Part shown: positions 54,000 through 64,000 of the stretch, in pieces | Layout: every line of letters starts with the position of its first letter | How positions within the stretch are numbered: position 1 is the first letter of the stretch | Source: Branchipolynoe longqiensis | Lineage: Eukaryota; Annelida; Polychaeta; Phyllodocida; Polynoidae | Assembly (NCBI GenBank): GCA_030323885.1 | Contig: CM059194.1 | Span: 5,061,691 to 5,125,690, forward strand | Direction of reading: 5' to 3' | Length of the DNA stretch: 64,000 nucleotides | Notes under the pieces: generated by a model | Told to the model about the DNA's origin: nothing | The model's database searches: none | The model's input: the letters and a program-made list of their open reading frames with translations, nothing else | Position numbers and translations under genes: made by a program

Positions 54000-54162
54000 C
54001 ATATATATATATGTGTATATATATAATATATATATTATATATATATATGTATATATATAATATATATATATGTATATATATAATATATATATATATAATA
54101 TATATAATGCATGATGATATATATAATATATATATAATATATATAATATATATATATATAAT
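54000..54162. repeat. (TA)n-rich microsatellite
   Basis: Interrupted TATA/ATAATATA words over about 160 bp. Confidence 0.95.
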
Positions 54163-54290
54163 GAACCATCTTCTGAATAGTAATAAATAACAAATACAGT
54201 TATTGATCTGGGAACTTTATCCCTGGCAAGCTAACGGCCTTGCCCACCATCATCATGCTGTCGGTTGCGATGCGACAAAGACTGCTTTCA

Positions 54291-54853
54291 TTACTTGACT
54301 GCCGCTCTCCATTTAGCTCTCTGCTGTGAGAGTGATGTCCATGAGTCGGTCTTAATGTCTCTCTGCTTCAGGTTTCTCTTGATGGTATCCTTGAACCGGA
54401 GATGAGGATGCCCTCTCTTTCTGTAACCAGAAGACAGTTGAGAATAGAGGATCTGCTTTTGTAGCCTGTCTGATGACATCCTCATGAGGTGTCCAGTCCA
54501 GGTTAGCCTCATGATTGAACACAGATGTCACATCATGAAGGCATGCAGCTTTTCACCTGTCGTCTGTACACCGTCCAGGCCTCGGCTCTGTATAGTAGGG
54601 TGGTTAGCACAATTACATGGTAGATCTTGCCTTTGACCCACATGGACACATGGTGGTTGTTCCAGAGTCTCTAGCGTAGTCGGCCGAAAGATGCGCTAGC
54701 CTTGGCCATCCTCCTCTGTATTTCAGCATCAATGCGTCCATCACTTGATATAGTGCTTCTGCGATAGGTGAATTTCGGAACAGAGTTCAGCTTGTTTCCG
54801 TCAACCATGATATCCTCCTCTCGGGTTCTTGTAGAGTTGGGTTGGTACAGCAC
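54291..54853 (-). pseudogene. RTE-like LINE, C-terminal part
   Basis: Minus-strand frames include 'YRRSTISSDGRIDAEIQRRM', then LTWTGHLMRMSSDR and 'YRKRGHPHLRFKDTIKRNLK'. This C-terminal pattern is common in RTE-like LINEs annotated as 'craniofacial development protein 2-like'. Stops and frame shifts separate the pieces. Confidence 0.8.
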
Positions 54854-54876
54854 CTCCGTCTTCTTGATGTTAACTT

Positions 54877-56253
54877 CTATGATGCATCAGAGAAAGCGTC
54901 CATTATTTTCTGGATCTCTTCAGCAGAGTGGGCAACCAGTGCACTGTCATCTGCGAATAGCAGCTCTCTCACCAGTATTCGAGTAGTCTTGGTCTTCGCT
55001 CTGAAGTGTGCGACATTGAATAGGTCAGCGCTCTGTCTGGACTGTATATAGATGCCATCCCCCATGGCTCGGAAAGCCTCGTCGAGCATTGCTGATAGGA
55101 AGATGGAGAAGAGCGTGGGGGCCAGTACACAACCTTGCTTGACCCCATTGGTAACCCCAAATGATTCCGAGACTTCCCATCCAACACTAATGTTCGCCAT
55201 TATTCCTGTATGTAGAGCCTCGATCATAGTTGTGAACTTCTCTGGGCATCCACACTTCCTCAGTAGCAGCCATAGCCCGGTCCTCCCGACTGTATCAAAC
55301 GCCTTAGTGAAATCGACAAATACCATGTACAGTGTTCGGTCCTGTTAAATGCACTTTTCTTGTAGCTGTCGGAGACAAAATATCATATCCACGGTGCTCC
55401 GGTTACCTCTGAAGCCATACTGTGACTCCGGAACTACATCAGGTGTTATGGGAATAGCTAGTCTGTTGAGGAGGATCCTGGCAAAGATCTTGCCTGCTAT
55501 GGAAAGAAGAGAGATTCCTCTATAGTTCCCACAGTCTGTTCGATAACCTTTCTTGTAGATGGTTACAATGCTGGGATCCTTCCATGCTTGGGGTACAGAA
55601 CCCTTCTCCCAGGCATTGGTGATTAGTTGGTGCAGTCTGTTGAACAGATTGTCTCCTCCATGCTTCCATACTTCAGCATGAATTCCATCAACCCCAGGTG
55701 CTTTGCCATTTTTCAAGCTGGCGATTGCTCTAGCCATCTCATGCATGGTTGGAATCTCATCGAGGCATGTTTTGGTAATGCGCTGCTGGATGTTGTCCAG
55801 AGCTTTGTGATCTATGTCACCAGGAACGCTGAGTAGCTTCTGGAAGTGTTCACTCCATCTTGCCTCAACTCTCTTGCTGTCAGAAAAGGTCTCCATTCCA
55901 TCTGTTGATTTCAGGTGAACAGGTCCCTTCTTCACGGGTGCCCACACTTCCTTCAGGCCATTGTATAAGCCCTTCATGTTGTTTCTGTCTGCAGCTCTCT
56001 GCAGCTCCTCTGCCTTCATTTCCCACCAGTCTGACTTCAATGCACGGGTGCATATTTGTAGCAATCTGCAGGCATCTTTGCATGCTGCAGTGGTGGATCT
56101 AGTGTTCCTGGTCTGAAACACTCTCTGGTGGGCTTGGTCTCTTCTGCTCATAAGATTCTGTAGCTGCTGATTGTTGGGGTCAAACCAGTCCTGGTATTTT
56201 CTGTCTGGCTTGCCGAGATATGTTTTAGCTGTGTTGTATATGACCTGCTGCAA
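54877..56253 (-). pseudogene. RTE-like LINE reverse transcriptase
   Basis: The first frame (55345-56253, 302 residues) carries the RT entry: 'NGKAPGVDGIHAEVWKHGG', 'YRGISLLSIAGKIFARIL' and 'SQYGFRGNRSTVDMIF'. A stop at about 55342 interrupts it. The second frame (54877-55326) continues with 'FVDFTKAFDTVGR', 'KQGCVLAPTLFSIFLSAML' and the catalytic FADD in ELLFADDSALVAH. All core RT motifs survive, but the gene is broken by the stop and later shifts. It runs in the same direction as the endonuclease piece upstream. Confidence 0.9.
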
Positions 56254-56417
56254 AGCTGCCCATTCCTCATCTGGTGTTGGGCTTTCCTTCTCCTCCCATT
56301 GTGTGAGAGCGCTTCCAACTCCCGCTCGAAGCTCTCCCTGTGACTGATGGTACTTAGTTTTGCTGTGTTGAGCTTGGTCGGTTTATTTGTCCCTTGCCTG
56401 TTTTGCTTTTGTCATAT

Positions 56418-56760
56418 TCAGAATGCCACTTTTGACCTCAGCATCTGGTGATCAGTCCAGCAGTTAGCTCCACGCATGGCTCGAGTACTGTGGATGTCCA
56501 TCTTATCCCGACACCTTGTGATGATGAAGTCAATCATATGCCAGTGTCTGGAACGAGGATGCATCCAAGTGGTCTTGTGTTCATCCTTCTGCTTGAACAT
56601 GGTGTTTGTCACTATCAGTTCAAACTCAGAGCACAAAGCCAGTAGGAGCTCGGCATTGGAGTTGCGTTTCCCGATTCCATGTTTGCCCATGACCAAGGGC
56701 CACTTGTCATTGTCTCTTCCCTTGCCCACCATACACCACTTAAATTGTTGAAGATGTGAT
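56418..56760 (-). pseudogene. RTE-like LINE endonuclease, C-terminal half
   Basis: The frame reads 'GKHGIGKRNSNAELLLAL', TTWMHPRSRHWHMIDFII and WTDHQMLRSKV, the last blocks of an AP-type endonuclease (D and H catalytic residues in IDF and TDHQ). Upstream, from about 56760 to 57041, the frame continues but the sequence no longer resembles the family. The N-terminal half has been replaced or lost. Confidence 0.82.
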
Positions 56761-57041
56761 TCGCTTCGCTTGGATCGCACAGTTATATAGGCGCCGATGG
56801 GGGGAGGGGGGAGGAGCGCCACCAACACTTCTAACACCGCAGTAACTAACAAACCTGGGATGGCGCCATTATTGTACACATGCAAGCTGCAGCCCTGTCC
56901 AGCGGCCCGCTCGGCGCCCTGCCTTGTGATTATAGATGCCTCATTGTGTCTTCTTGTGGAAACCTTTGTTCCAGCTACACGCAAAGACCTAAACAGGTCC
57001 TCATGGACAGGCTGTGTGTAAATGCATCCTTCCTTTTTCAC

Positions 57042-58194
57042 TTTGATTGATTGATTGATGATGAGGTTGACGGCGCAGAGTGCAAAGTGCCTTTAACCAT
57101 AGGAGCGCTAGGGAGCTGTGCCTCAGCACAAACAATTGATGCACTTCTATTTCCTGCAGGACTCCTAGGTTTCAGCCTAGTCAGTCTTAATGATAATGCA
57201 GCCCTGAACACAGTACATTCCCTATACTACTTCAAGCTAATTGGGTTTTTCTTTGCTGCTGGTCTTAAAAAGGGGGAATCGGGGGTAAAAACTTAAATAT
57301 GTCACAGTTTATCCTAGTTAGGCTTGTTGTGTTCCACATATATACTATTTTAAGGCACAATTAAAAGAAAAGCAGTTTGGACCTCGACTACAAGTCAGGG
57401 TGGCTTTGAACGCAACTAAGTGTTTCGGTGTGACACAAAAAGCCGCCTAGTGTCAGATTTAGAACAAGACCCTTATTATTTCCTAGTATGGTTTTGAACT
57501 GCATTCACGAAGAGTAACTAAGTGCAATTTTATGAGGGTCCGTCCACTTGAGAGTACAACAGAGGACTTATAAAATTGTGACACTGAAACATGCGTTACA
57601 TGGAAAGGAAAAGTTGTTCCTTCATGATGAAACAAGCACCACAGATGATGAAAAAGTATTTATGCTTATTAGTTTTTGATGCTGTGGACATATTTCAAAG
57701 TAATCTTGGAACACTTTCCTCACTTCTGATGTTCTTGGAATTGTAACACATGTTTCATGTAACATGTAATGCATGTTTCATGTGACACTCAATAATGACT
57801 TAGGTTAGACACTGCTAATAGCATGCAAAAAATATATGCAAATATTTCTTTTGAGTGTTATAAGTTTTCTTATGTAGAAAAAGATATTGTGATGACTTAG
57901 AGGATGAAGATGACAACAGGTGAACGCGTGTTTCTTCTTCATCGATGTGTGACACCCCACAGTAATAGCATCATAGCACAACATCCTGTTTATGACTTGA
58001 CACCACATCATCAGTAGGTGTGTAGATGCCCACGGTATATTTGAAAATCATGGTGAGAAGAGATTTGATCCATTGTTGGATTTTGTATCGTGAAATAAAT
58101 TTTCGTCGTTACGCGTGTTTCACCCGTGACACAAAGTTTTTGTTTCACTTTTGATGCACGAAAAGGAAGAAAGCAAGGCGGGGTGGGAAAAGGA
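57042..58194. other. No gene seen
   Basis: Sequence rich in 'gtttcatgtaac' and 'gtgacac' words between 57580 and 58140, including near-inverted repeats. No coding frame is supported. Confidence 0.4.
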
Positions 58195-59296
58195 GGCGCT
58201 TTATTGAAACACCTCAACAAGGAAAAAAGACAAGCTATGTACAAGTAAACAATGCGGTGAAAATAAGCTTAGGACTAAGGAGCTCCGGGTGAGCTTTGAG
58301 TGTTCGTGGCGAGGGGCGCCGAAGAGCCCTCCACCAAGATGGAGGAGAGGGCTCGAGGCGCGCCCGAGGCGGGGGCATGAGGCGTGGACCGCCTCTGAGG
58401 TCCAAGGGCCTGGGCCAGGAAGGGGCGAGGGGTCCCCCGGACAGAAGGCTGAGGAGGGTGAGGCTTGGGCGGCGCCTCGGCGGAGGCTGTGGAGGGTGAA
58501 GGTCTGGGTGTGGTGATGAGTCCGGGGCCTACGTCGACAGGGATGCGGGTGGCCAAAAAGTTGGGGGGGCCCGCTCCCTGGAGAGCTGCGCAGGGGGTGG
58601 TTGGCGGGGATGTGGGAGGAGGTGGGGCGAGGGTCGGAGGGGGGGCGGGGGTGGGGGAGGAGGTGCGGCGAGGGTCGGAGAGGGGGGCAGCGAAGTCGTC
58701 AGGGCTGGGGGGGGGTGGGGGTTGGGGTCGGGCGGGTCGAGGAAGGCGGTGTCGCCGGGGGAGATGTGGAGGTCATGATGGTCGGCGTGAGGGTCGGCGG
58801 CTGTGATGTCTAGGGAGGGTTTGTGGTCAGTGTGGGCGGCGTCTGGGGCCTGCAGCGCGAGGTGATGGTCCCCGGCTGTGTCCTGGGTGTCTTTTGCTGG
58901 GCGTGTGGCGTTTCGGTCGGTGGTCGTTATGGGGTTGTCGGTGGTGGTCAAGGGGTTGTCCGCAGAGGTATAGGTGAGGCGCCGGTTATGGCCCCCCGGA
59001 CCGGCCGGGGGGGGGGGGGGGGCGGATCAAAAATCCGCCGAGGCAAAGAACTTGAGCAGGGAGGACGGCTGGAAGGCGAATGACTGAGGGAGGCCAGCGG
59101 GCGTCCTTATAAGGGGAGGAGCGGGGAGGCGACAGGCGGAGAAGGTGAGAAAGCGGCGGGGCAGGGCGAGAGGGCGCAGTGGGAGAAAGCTGAGGTAGGG
59201 GTGACAGGGAAGTTGAGAAAGCCGGGTGGCGGCAGGAGAGGCGGGGGGAGGGTCTCTTCCTTTCCTCGCATCAAACGCAATGCGAGCATTACGACC
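58195..59296 (-). mobile_element. GC-rich segment, longer copy, with promoter and polyA-like signals
   Basis: Its right part (59040-59296) matches 53398-53713, including CCTTATAAGG at 59105-59114 and the agggtctcttcct..cctcgcatcaaacg end. On the minus strand an AATAAA lies near 58200. Between them are Pro/Ala/Asp/His-rich frames with no ATG start and no domain. It could be a transcription unit or part of a retroelement; I do not call a gene. Confidence 0.5.
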
Positions 59297-60065
59297 AATG
59301 CATTTTAGGAAATAATATTATAACTTTTGTGTTCAGAACTAGGCATCTATGATGCTATGCTATTTAAAGCAGGAGGGTTTTTCCTGGCCTCCATGGTTGG
59401 ATATTGTGAAAATTGAAGGTGAACGTGTTATGCTCACTTTCAAGCATCGTTGTTTTACACACAGACACTCAAAAGTCCTAAAATTAGTTTTCTGACATTT
59501 TTGCATGTTACAACTATGCAAATAAACTAGCTATGTTTGAATATTTTGGTCTACAATGAAGTAGTTTCCAACACAAGCAGTACAGTTTCACCATTTCCAT
59601 TTTTACCTGTCATATTTGCATCACAAATGAATCTATTTTTGCAATAAAAAATAAACCAAACATTTTTTTCTCACTGGGTTGCTGTCATTGCTTCTTTGGG
59701 GTATAATGAAAGGAATTTTCTTCATTTGGTATGAAAAGGAGAATTAATTTAGACGAAAACAGTTACAATGTGAGGGACCAACCAATTAGGACCAGCACTG
59801 AAGAAGAACCCATTTATGATAAATTATCACTGAAGCCACACTTGGCGCCAAGTCACCTACCCACACCCACACACTAACCATCAACCAGCCACCAACCCAC
59901 CTACCCCAATTATAACTATTAACCTCATCCTGCGGGATCTTTGTTCATGACCCACTAACCTGCATCTAGTACTTACCTAGCATAATTACATTTCATTAAA
60001 GTGTCCTGCAATGTTTTTGTTGTTGCATTAGTTGATTAAGTGAGGGAAATTTAAATTGTGGAAAA
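59297..60065. other. No gene seen
   Basis: AT-rich, apparently unique sequence with a short ccacccaccaacc patch near 59855-59905. Confidence 0.4.
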
Positions 60066-60069
60066 TTGG

Positions 60070-60215
60070 CTATCCTCATTCCACTGCTCCTTGCCCTGTC
60101 CTAGTAATGCGAAGTGCCAGGACAGGTAGTGACAAGTATTAAGTCAATGGTTTGACTCGGAAGAGTTTGAATGCTAGAGTTAGAATCCTATGACTTACCC
60201 CAAAATAGAAGCGGG
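60070..60215 (-). repeat. SINE family A fragment (minus)
   Basis: Central body and degraded head, much like the fragment at 51135-51270, including the shared 'cattccactgctccttgccc' variant. The two may be one subfamily. Confidence 0.75.
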
Positions 60216-60524
60216 CGCTCAACTCAATCGGCTATTCCATCTAAAAGTAATATTTTCAATTACAAACCCACTAATTATGCGTTGTCATGGAATTGTGCCA
60301 GTCTGCAACACCAACACTACTTTTCTGTCGGTAATAGTTAAGTGGTTTAAATCGGAGCTCATGACCTAAGGCTCCTAGTAAGTAATATGGCCAGAACACC
60401 TGTGCCTCGAAGCTGAAACGAGAACTATTCATGTGGATTGAATTGTTGACAAGGGAAATGCTTGGGGATTGAGTATTGCAGTCGTGATATCCAGGGGCAG
60501 GTCATTTGATTGTTTTTTGTTTGT

Positions 60525-60665
60525 TTGTTGTTGTTTTACGTCCTAGCAACATCTAAGGTCATATCAGGTTTTGTTTGTTTTATTTGTTGTTGTTTTACGT
60601 CCTAGCAACATCTAAGGTCATATCAGGACGGGTGCCGACTTGTGACAATGCACACTCATGGCGAC
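60525..60665 (-). repeat. SINE family A tail, duplicated
   Basis: 'tttacgtcctagcaacatct' followed by aaggtcatatcagg occurs twice in tandem (about 60533-60568 and 60591-60626). The second copy continues to 'cacactcatggcgac', where the 39-bp array begins. Confidence 0.85.
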
Positions 60666-61215
60666 ATTAGGCACAATTATGCACTGAGCTCTACATGTAA
60701 ACCCATTAGGCACAATTATGCACTGAGCTCTATGTGTAAACCTGTTAGGCACAATTATGCACTGAGCTCTATGTGTAAATCCGTTTGGCACAATTATGCA
60801 CTGAGCTCTATGTGTAAATCCGTTTGGCACAATTATGCACTGAGCTCTATGTGTAAAACCATTAGGCACAATTATGCCTTGAATTCTATGTGTAAACCCA
60901 TTGGGCACAATTGTGCACTGAACTCTACATGTAAACCCATTGGGCACAATTGTGCACTGAACTCTACGTGTAAACCCATTAGGCACAATTGTGCACTGAA
61001 CTCTACGTGTAAACCCATTGGGCACAATTGTGCACTGAACTCTACATGTAAACCCATTGGGCACAATTGTGCACTGAACTCTACGTGTAAACCCATTGGG
61101 CACAATTGTGCACTGAACTCTATGTGTAAACCCATTGGGCACAATTGTGCACTGAACTCTACGTGTAAAACCATTGGGCACAATTGTGCACTGAACTCTA
61201 CATGTAAACCAATTA
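60666..61215 (+). repeat. 39-bp minisatellite, about 14 copies
   Basis: The unit reads 'cccattgggcacaattgtgc' and 'actgaactctacgtgtaaa'. Later units hold the perfect palindrome GCACAATTGTGC; early units have GCACAATTATGC. Because 39 is 13 codons, frames on both strands stay open. These are artefacts. Confidence 0.95.
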
Positions 61216-61639
61216 GGAGCAATGTTTTTTGCTCATGCTGCCCAAACAGGAAGGAGTGGAACTAGGGGTGGCTACTTACTACTTACTACATATTTTAGGC
61301 AGCGTTCAAGAGGCTTTCAAACATGGCGACAGTCAGAGTGTACACAGCCAGCCCCCAGGGCTATAACCATCAGAACCGCGGTTACATTGTCCTTTCAGCA
61401 CTGAACAAACTCTTTTTTTCCCAAATAACATAAAGTTCAGCCACAGGCCACGTCTAGTGTTGTCTCCCGGGCTTGAAGAACGTGTGGCAGCAGGCAGTAA
61501 GAACTGACAGGCTCAGGAATGACGCTTGTCGTCTATTTAAAGTTGCACAATTCTAGGAAATCATAATATTGTCAAAACCAAGACATTTACCTAGACTGAT
61601 CATGCATATCATGCTATCCAACTTGGGTAGTGTTCTACT

Positions 61640-61785
61640 CACGGGGCACAGTGGCCTAATCGGTAGAGCGCAGGCCTCACGTGTGGAAGGTCAGGAGTTG
61701 GGTTCAGGGTTGAGTCAAACCAATGACTTTAAAATTGATACTTGTCGCTTCCTAGCCTGGTGCTCGGCATTAATAGGATATACTT
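61640..61785 (+). repeat. SINE family A, 3'-truncated copy (plus)
   Basis: A well-kept head: 'cagtggcctaatcggtagagc', a box B-like 'gagttgggttcaggg', and the body to 'ggcattaataggata'. The tail is missing. Confidence 0.88.
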
Positions 61786-62520
61786 GTTTTGTCCATTTAC
61801 GTTGATTTCAAATAGGATTTGTGAGCACCAGAGAACCTATTCTCTGACATCACAACGGTATTTGTATGTACAGAGTTTTCATAACGAATGAAGTTTTCAC
61901 ACGAAAATAACGAAGAGCCAGCTACTTGTGTGTCATTTTTCAATATATGGTACTGACGAGTTGGGGTTTGAAAGTGTCAGATCGCTGCCATGGACTCCTT
62001 ATAACATCTGGAACAGGCTGTCAAAATTGCATGCATAGTCCGACGTGGCAGGATACTTTCAAAACCAAAAACGCTCACCTGCATTTGATCCTATATCCCA
62101 ACCTTGGATATTGGTGGGTGAATTAATTAAGGATTTGGGCCACATGGAAGGATTAATTAATCAATGTATGTGACCATTCTTTTTTGCAATTATTTTGAGA
62201 AGCCCATAAAGTAGGGACCCTTTTCCTAGGTTAATCTCGTGACCTATTAGTATTTCCCTAATTCTAAGTTACAAGGATAGCTTAGATGGGTTCCAGGGTG
62301 CTCAGAGGTCAGGGTATCACATGACCATGGCGAGATGATAATCTGGGTCGCAACTTCTTCTCAACCAGAGGAGTTACTTTGCATTTGCTCTTCAAATATC
62401 CGCACAGCTATTTGTATTCAAAGTTACCATAAAATCAAGTTGAAAACATGATAATATATTTATCTAAAAAAGTATGAACAACAATAAAAACCAACGGACT
62501 ATGTAACTTTAACTCGACTT
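61786..62520. other. No gene seen; possible family T end
   Basis: Unrecognised sequence. 'cggactatgtaactttaa' near 62499-62516 resembles a family T right end. Confidence 0.35.
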
Positions 62521-62524
62521 TTAT

Positions 62525-62775
62525 TTGACAATTGCAATACTTTATGGAAGAAACCAGTGGTGTACAACTGGTTCATCAAAAGCTGGTATGTGCTGTCCTG
62601 TCTGTGGGAAAGTGCATATAAAAGACCCCTTGCTGCTTATCGGAAAGAGTAGCCAATGTGGTGGAAGCGGGTTTCCTCCAAAGAAATATAATAGAATGAC
62701 CATATATTTGACGTCCAATAGCCTATGATAAAAATCGATGTGCTCTAGAGGCGTCGTTAAATAAAACAAACTTTA
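62525..62775 (+). repeat. SINE family C (mollusc-type core and tail)
   Basis: Contains 'ctgtgggaaagtgcatataa', 'agaccccttgctgcttatcg', 'gcgggtttcctccaaaga', 'gacgtccaatagcc' and the end 'tgctctagaggcgtcgttaa' plus ataaaacaaac. From memory this pattern is very common in mollusc genomes. The tRNA-like head is not clear here. Confidence 0.8.
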
Positions 62776-64000
62776 TTTATGGAAGATAACTTACAAGGGC
62801 GGGGGCTGGTCGATATGAGTCATTGAGTCACATGGACACACAGGTGAGTCATTGAGGAAAGGCGAGTCAGCACCGAGAGTCTGCGGCATGAAGTATTTCT
62901 GCTGTCGCCATCACGAGACAATTATTACTATGTGGCTGTGGTTATAAATTCCTGTAAATATGTTGTAACCACGCGTTTAGTGTTGTGCTTTACATGGCAC
63001 CATGGTAGAGGTGGAGTGGAAGGGGGGGGGGGTGTTTTGGGGTTGGAGAGAGGAGAGGAAGACGGCCTGGTATGCAAGGGAACAGGCTGTTATTGTTGTG
63101 AGTAGCACACATCAGTAACTTGGACATTAACGTCAACCATGTAGGCAGTTTGTCAAACCTGCCCGCTAGGACGTGGCCACGTTCCAAACGCTGGTCACGT
63201 GACTAACAATATTTTGGAACTACATTTGTCAAGGTTACTTCACACAAACAGACAATTAAACTTTCGTGGCCATCACCAGAGGAACTCGGGAACCAGCACT
63301 AATTATAAATGGGTCATGGACGCCCAGGATTGCAGTAAATGTTTTTTTGAAGTATCATGTTAATTAAAGCTACATAATCTGATGAGTTTGAGTTCCCGCC
63401 ATTAAAAAAAAAAAAAAGAAGATAAATATATTCCCTTGATCGTTATAATATACCTTACCTTTTAGTTCGATGTAAATTTATTTTAAATGGCTACCATTGA
63501 AGATGGTAAACGTGAACAAAATAAGGGTAGGCCCAGATCATAACGATCAACATTAATATATTTATTTTTTTGTATAACAGAGAATCAAAACATTCGGAAT
63601 TGCAAATATGCAGATAGTTCATTTGTTCATTAATTTCTCGTTATTCTTCTTATTGTTGTTATCAGTATTGATGGCACTATTATTGTCAGTACCATTGTTA
63701 TCGGTGTCATGAACATTATCACACTCTTATAATTGAATACCGTATCAACATTAATATCATTGTTCACATCAGAAACATTGGTAACATTATTAACATTACC
63801 AAGATTATTATTATATTTTACACTACTAGTGTTAGTGTTATCTTCTACCAGGGTTAGAACTATGAGGGTGGTGCGTTGGCAGACTATTATGATATTCACA
63901 TTTGCTTTCTGTTTCTTTAAAAATAAACGTGCAATGGGCTGGCATTAATAACTTGTAAGCAATAATTAAAACTTTGCCGTGGATCGGCGCTGAAGTCTTG
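62776..64000. other. No gene seen; AT-rich, with a family T fragment
   Basis: A poly-G run lies at about 63021-63031. A family T-like left end ('ttaaagctacataatctgat') begins near 63364 and is followed by a poly-A run. The 63640-63900 stretch is rich in attatta/acatta words. No coding frame is supported. Confidence 0.45.

Noticed and set aside
53803..54190. Tyr/Ile-rich short ORFs at 53803-54190
   Set aside because: They are translations of TA dinucleotide repeats.
58275..58951. Pro/Asp/His-rich and Pro/Ala-rich minus-strand proteins
   Set aside because: They start at TTG, not ATG, have low-complexity composition driven by GC-rich purine runs, and show no domain. The AATAAA and CCTTATAAGG nearby are noted under the GC-rich segment.
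60618..61265. Open frames of 187 and 207 codons over the 39-bp array
   Set aside because: The period is a multiple of three, so both strands stay open for the same reason. No independent evidence of coding.

Overview
The window is eukaryotic, repeat-dominated DNA. I found no host protein-coding gene, no rRNA, no genuine tRNA and no CRISPR array. All recognisable coding sequence belongs to retrotransposons. The mix points to a marine invertebrate, most likely a mollusc: tRNA-derived SINEs, a SINE with the 'gcatataaaagaccccttgctgc' type core often seen in mollusc genomes, a Ty3/gypsy element of the K02A2.6-like type, a DIRS-like element, RTE-like LINEs, and MITEs carrying or abutting tandem arrays. 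That placement is inference and no species can be named.

Layout. 1-7700: short tandem arrays (30, 12, 64 and about 31 bp units), a C-rich strand-asymmetric block, LINE debris, SINEs and MITEs. 7680-15120: part of a MITE whose interior runs directly into about 129 copies of a 54-bp unit. 15121-18740: a decayed env-bearing Ty3/gypsy relic on the minus strand, with pieces of a 47-bp repeat on both sides. 19090-25085: GT-rich DNA, SINEs and a foldback MITE. 25090-35734: a minus-strand LINE of two ORFs, split by a recent, structurally intact Ty3/gypsy element (28727-33752) with identical 141-bp LTRs and a CTTAT target duplication. 35735-36233 is an assembly gap. 36234-41129 is a second, nearly identical gypsy copy in inverted orientation. 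42702-46566: an internally deleted DIRS-like element with inverted termini. 46579-52702: a cluster of MITEs of several families. 53398-59296: two copies of a GC-rich segment and a decayed RTE-like LINE. 60525-64000: a 39-bp array that starts inside SINE tail sequence, further SINEs, and AT-rich DNA.

How the parts relate. The gypsy copies look young and carry gag, protease, RT, RNase H and integrase in one 1300-codon frame. The LINE's ORF2 is broken by one extra base in an A7 run. Its ORF1 is broken by a 131-bp tandem duplication. The most unusual observation is the C-terminal part of that ORF1, which reads as a NADAR (YbiA-like) domain, a fold associated with ADP-ribose/NAD chemistry. SINEs, MITEs and arrays are repeatedly nested, and several arrays begin exactly inside a transposon.
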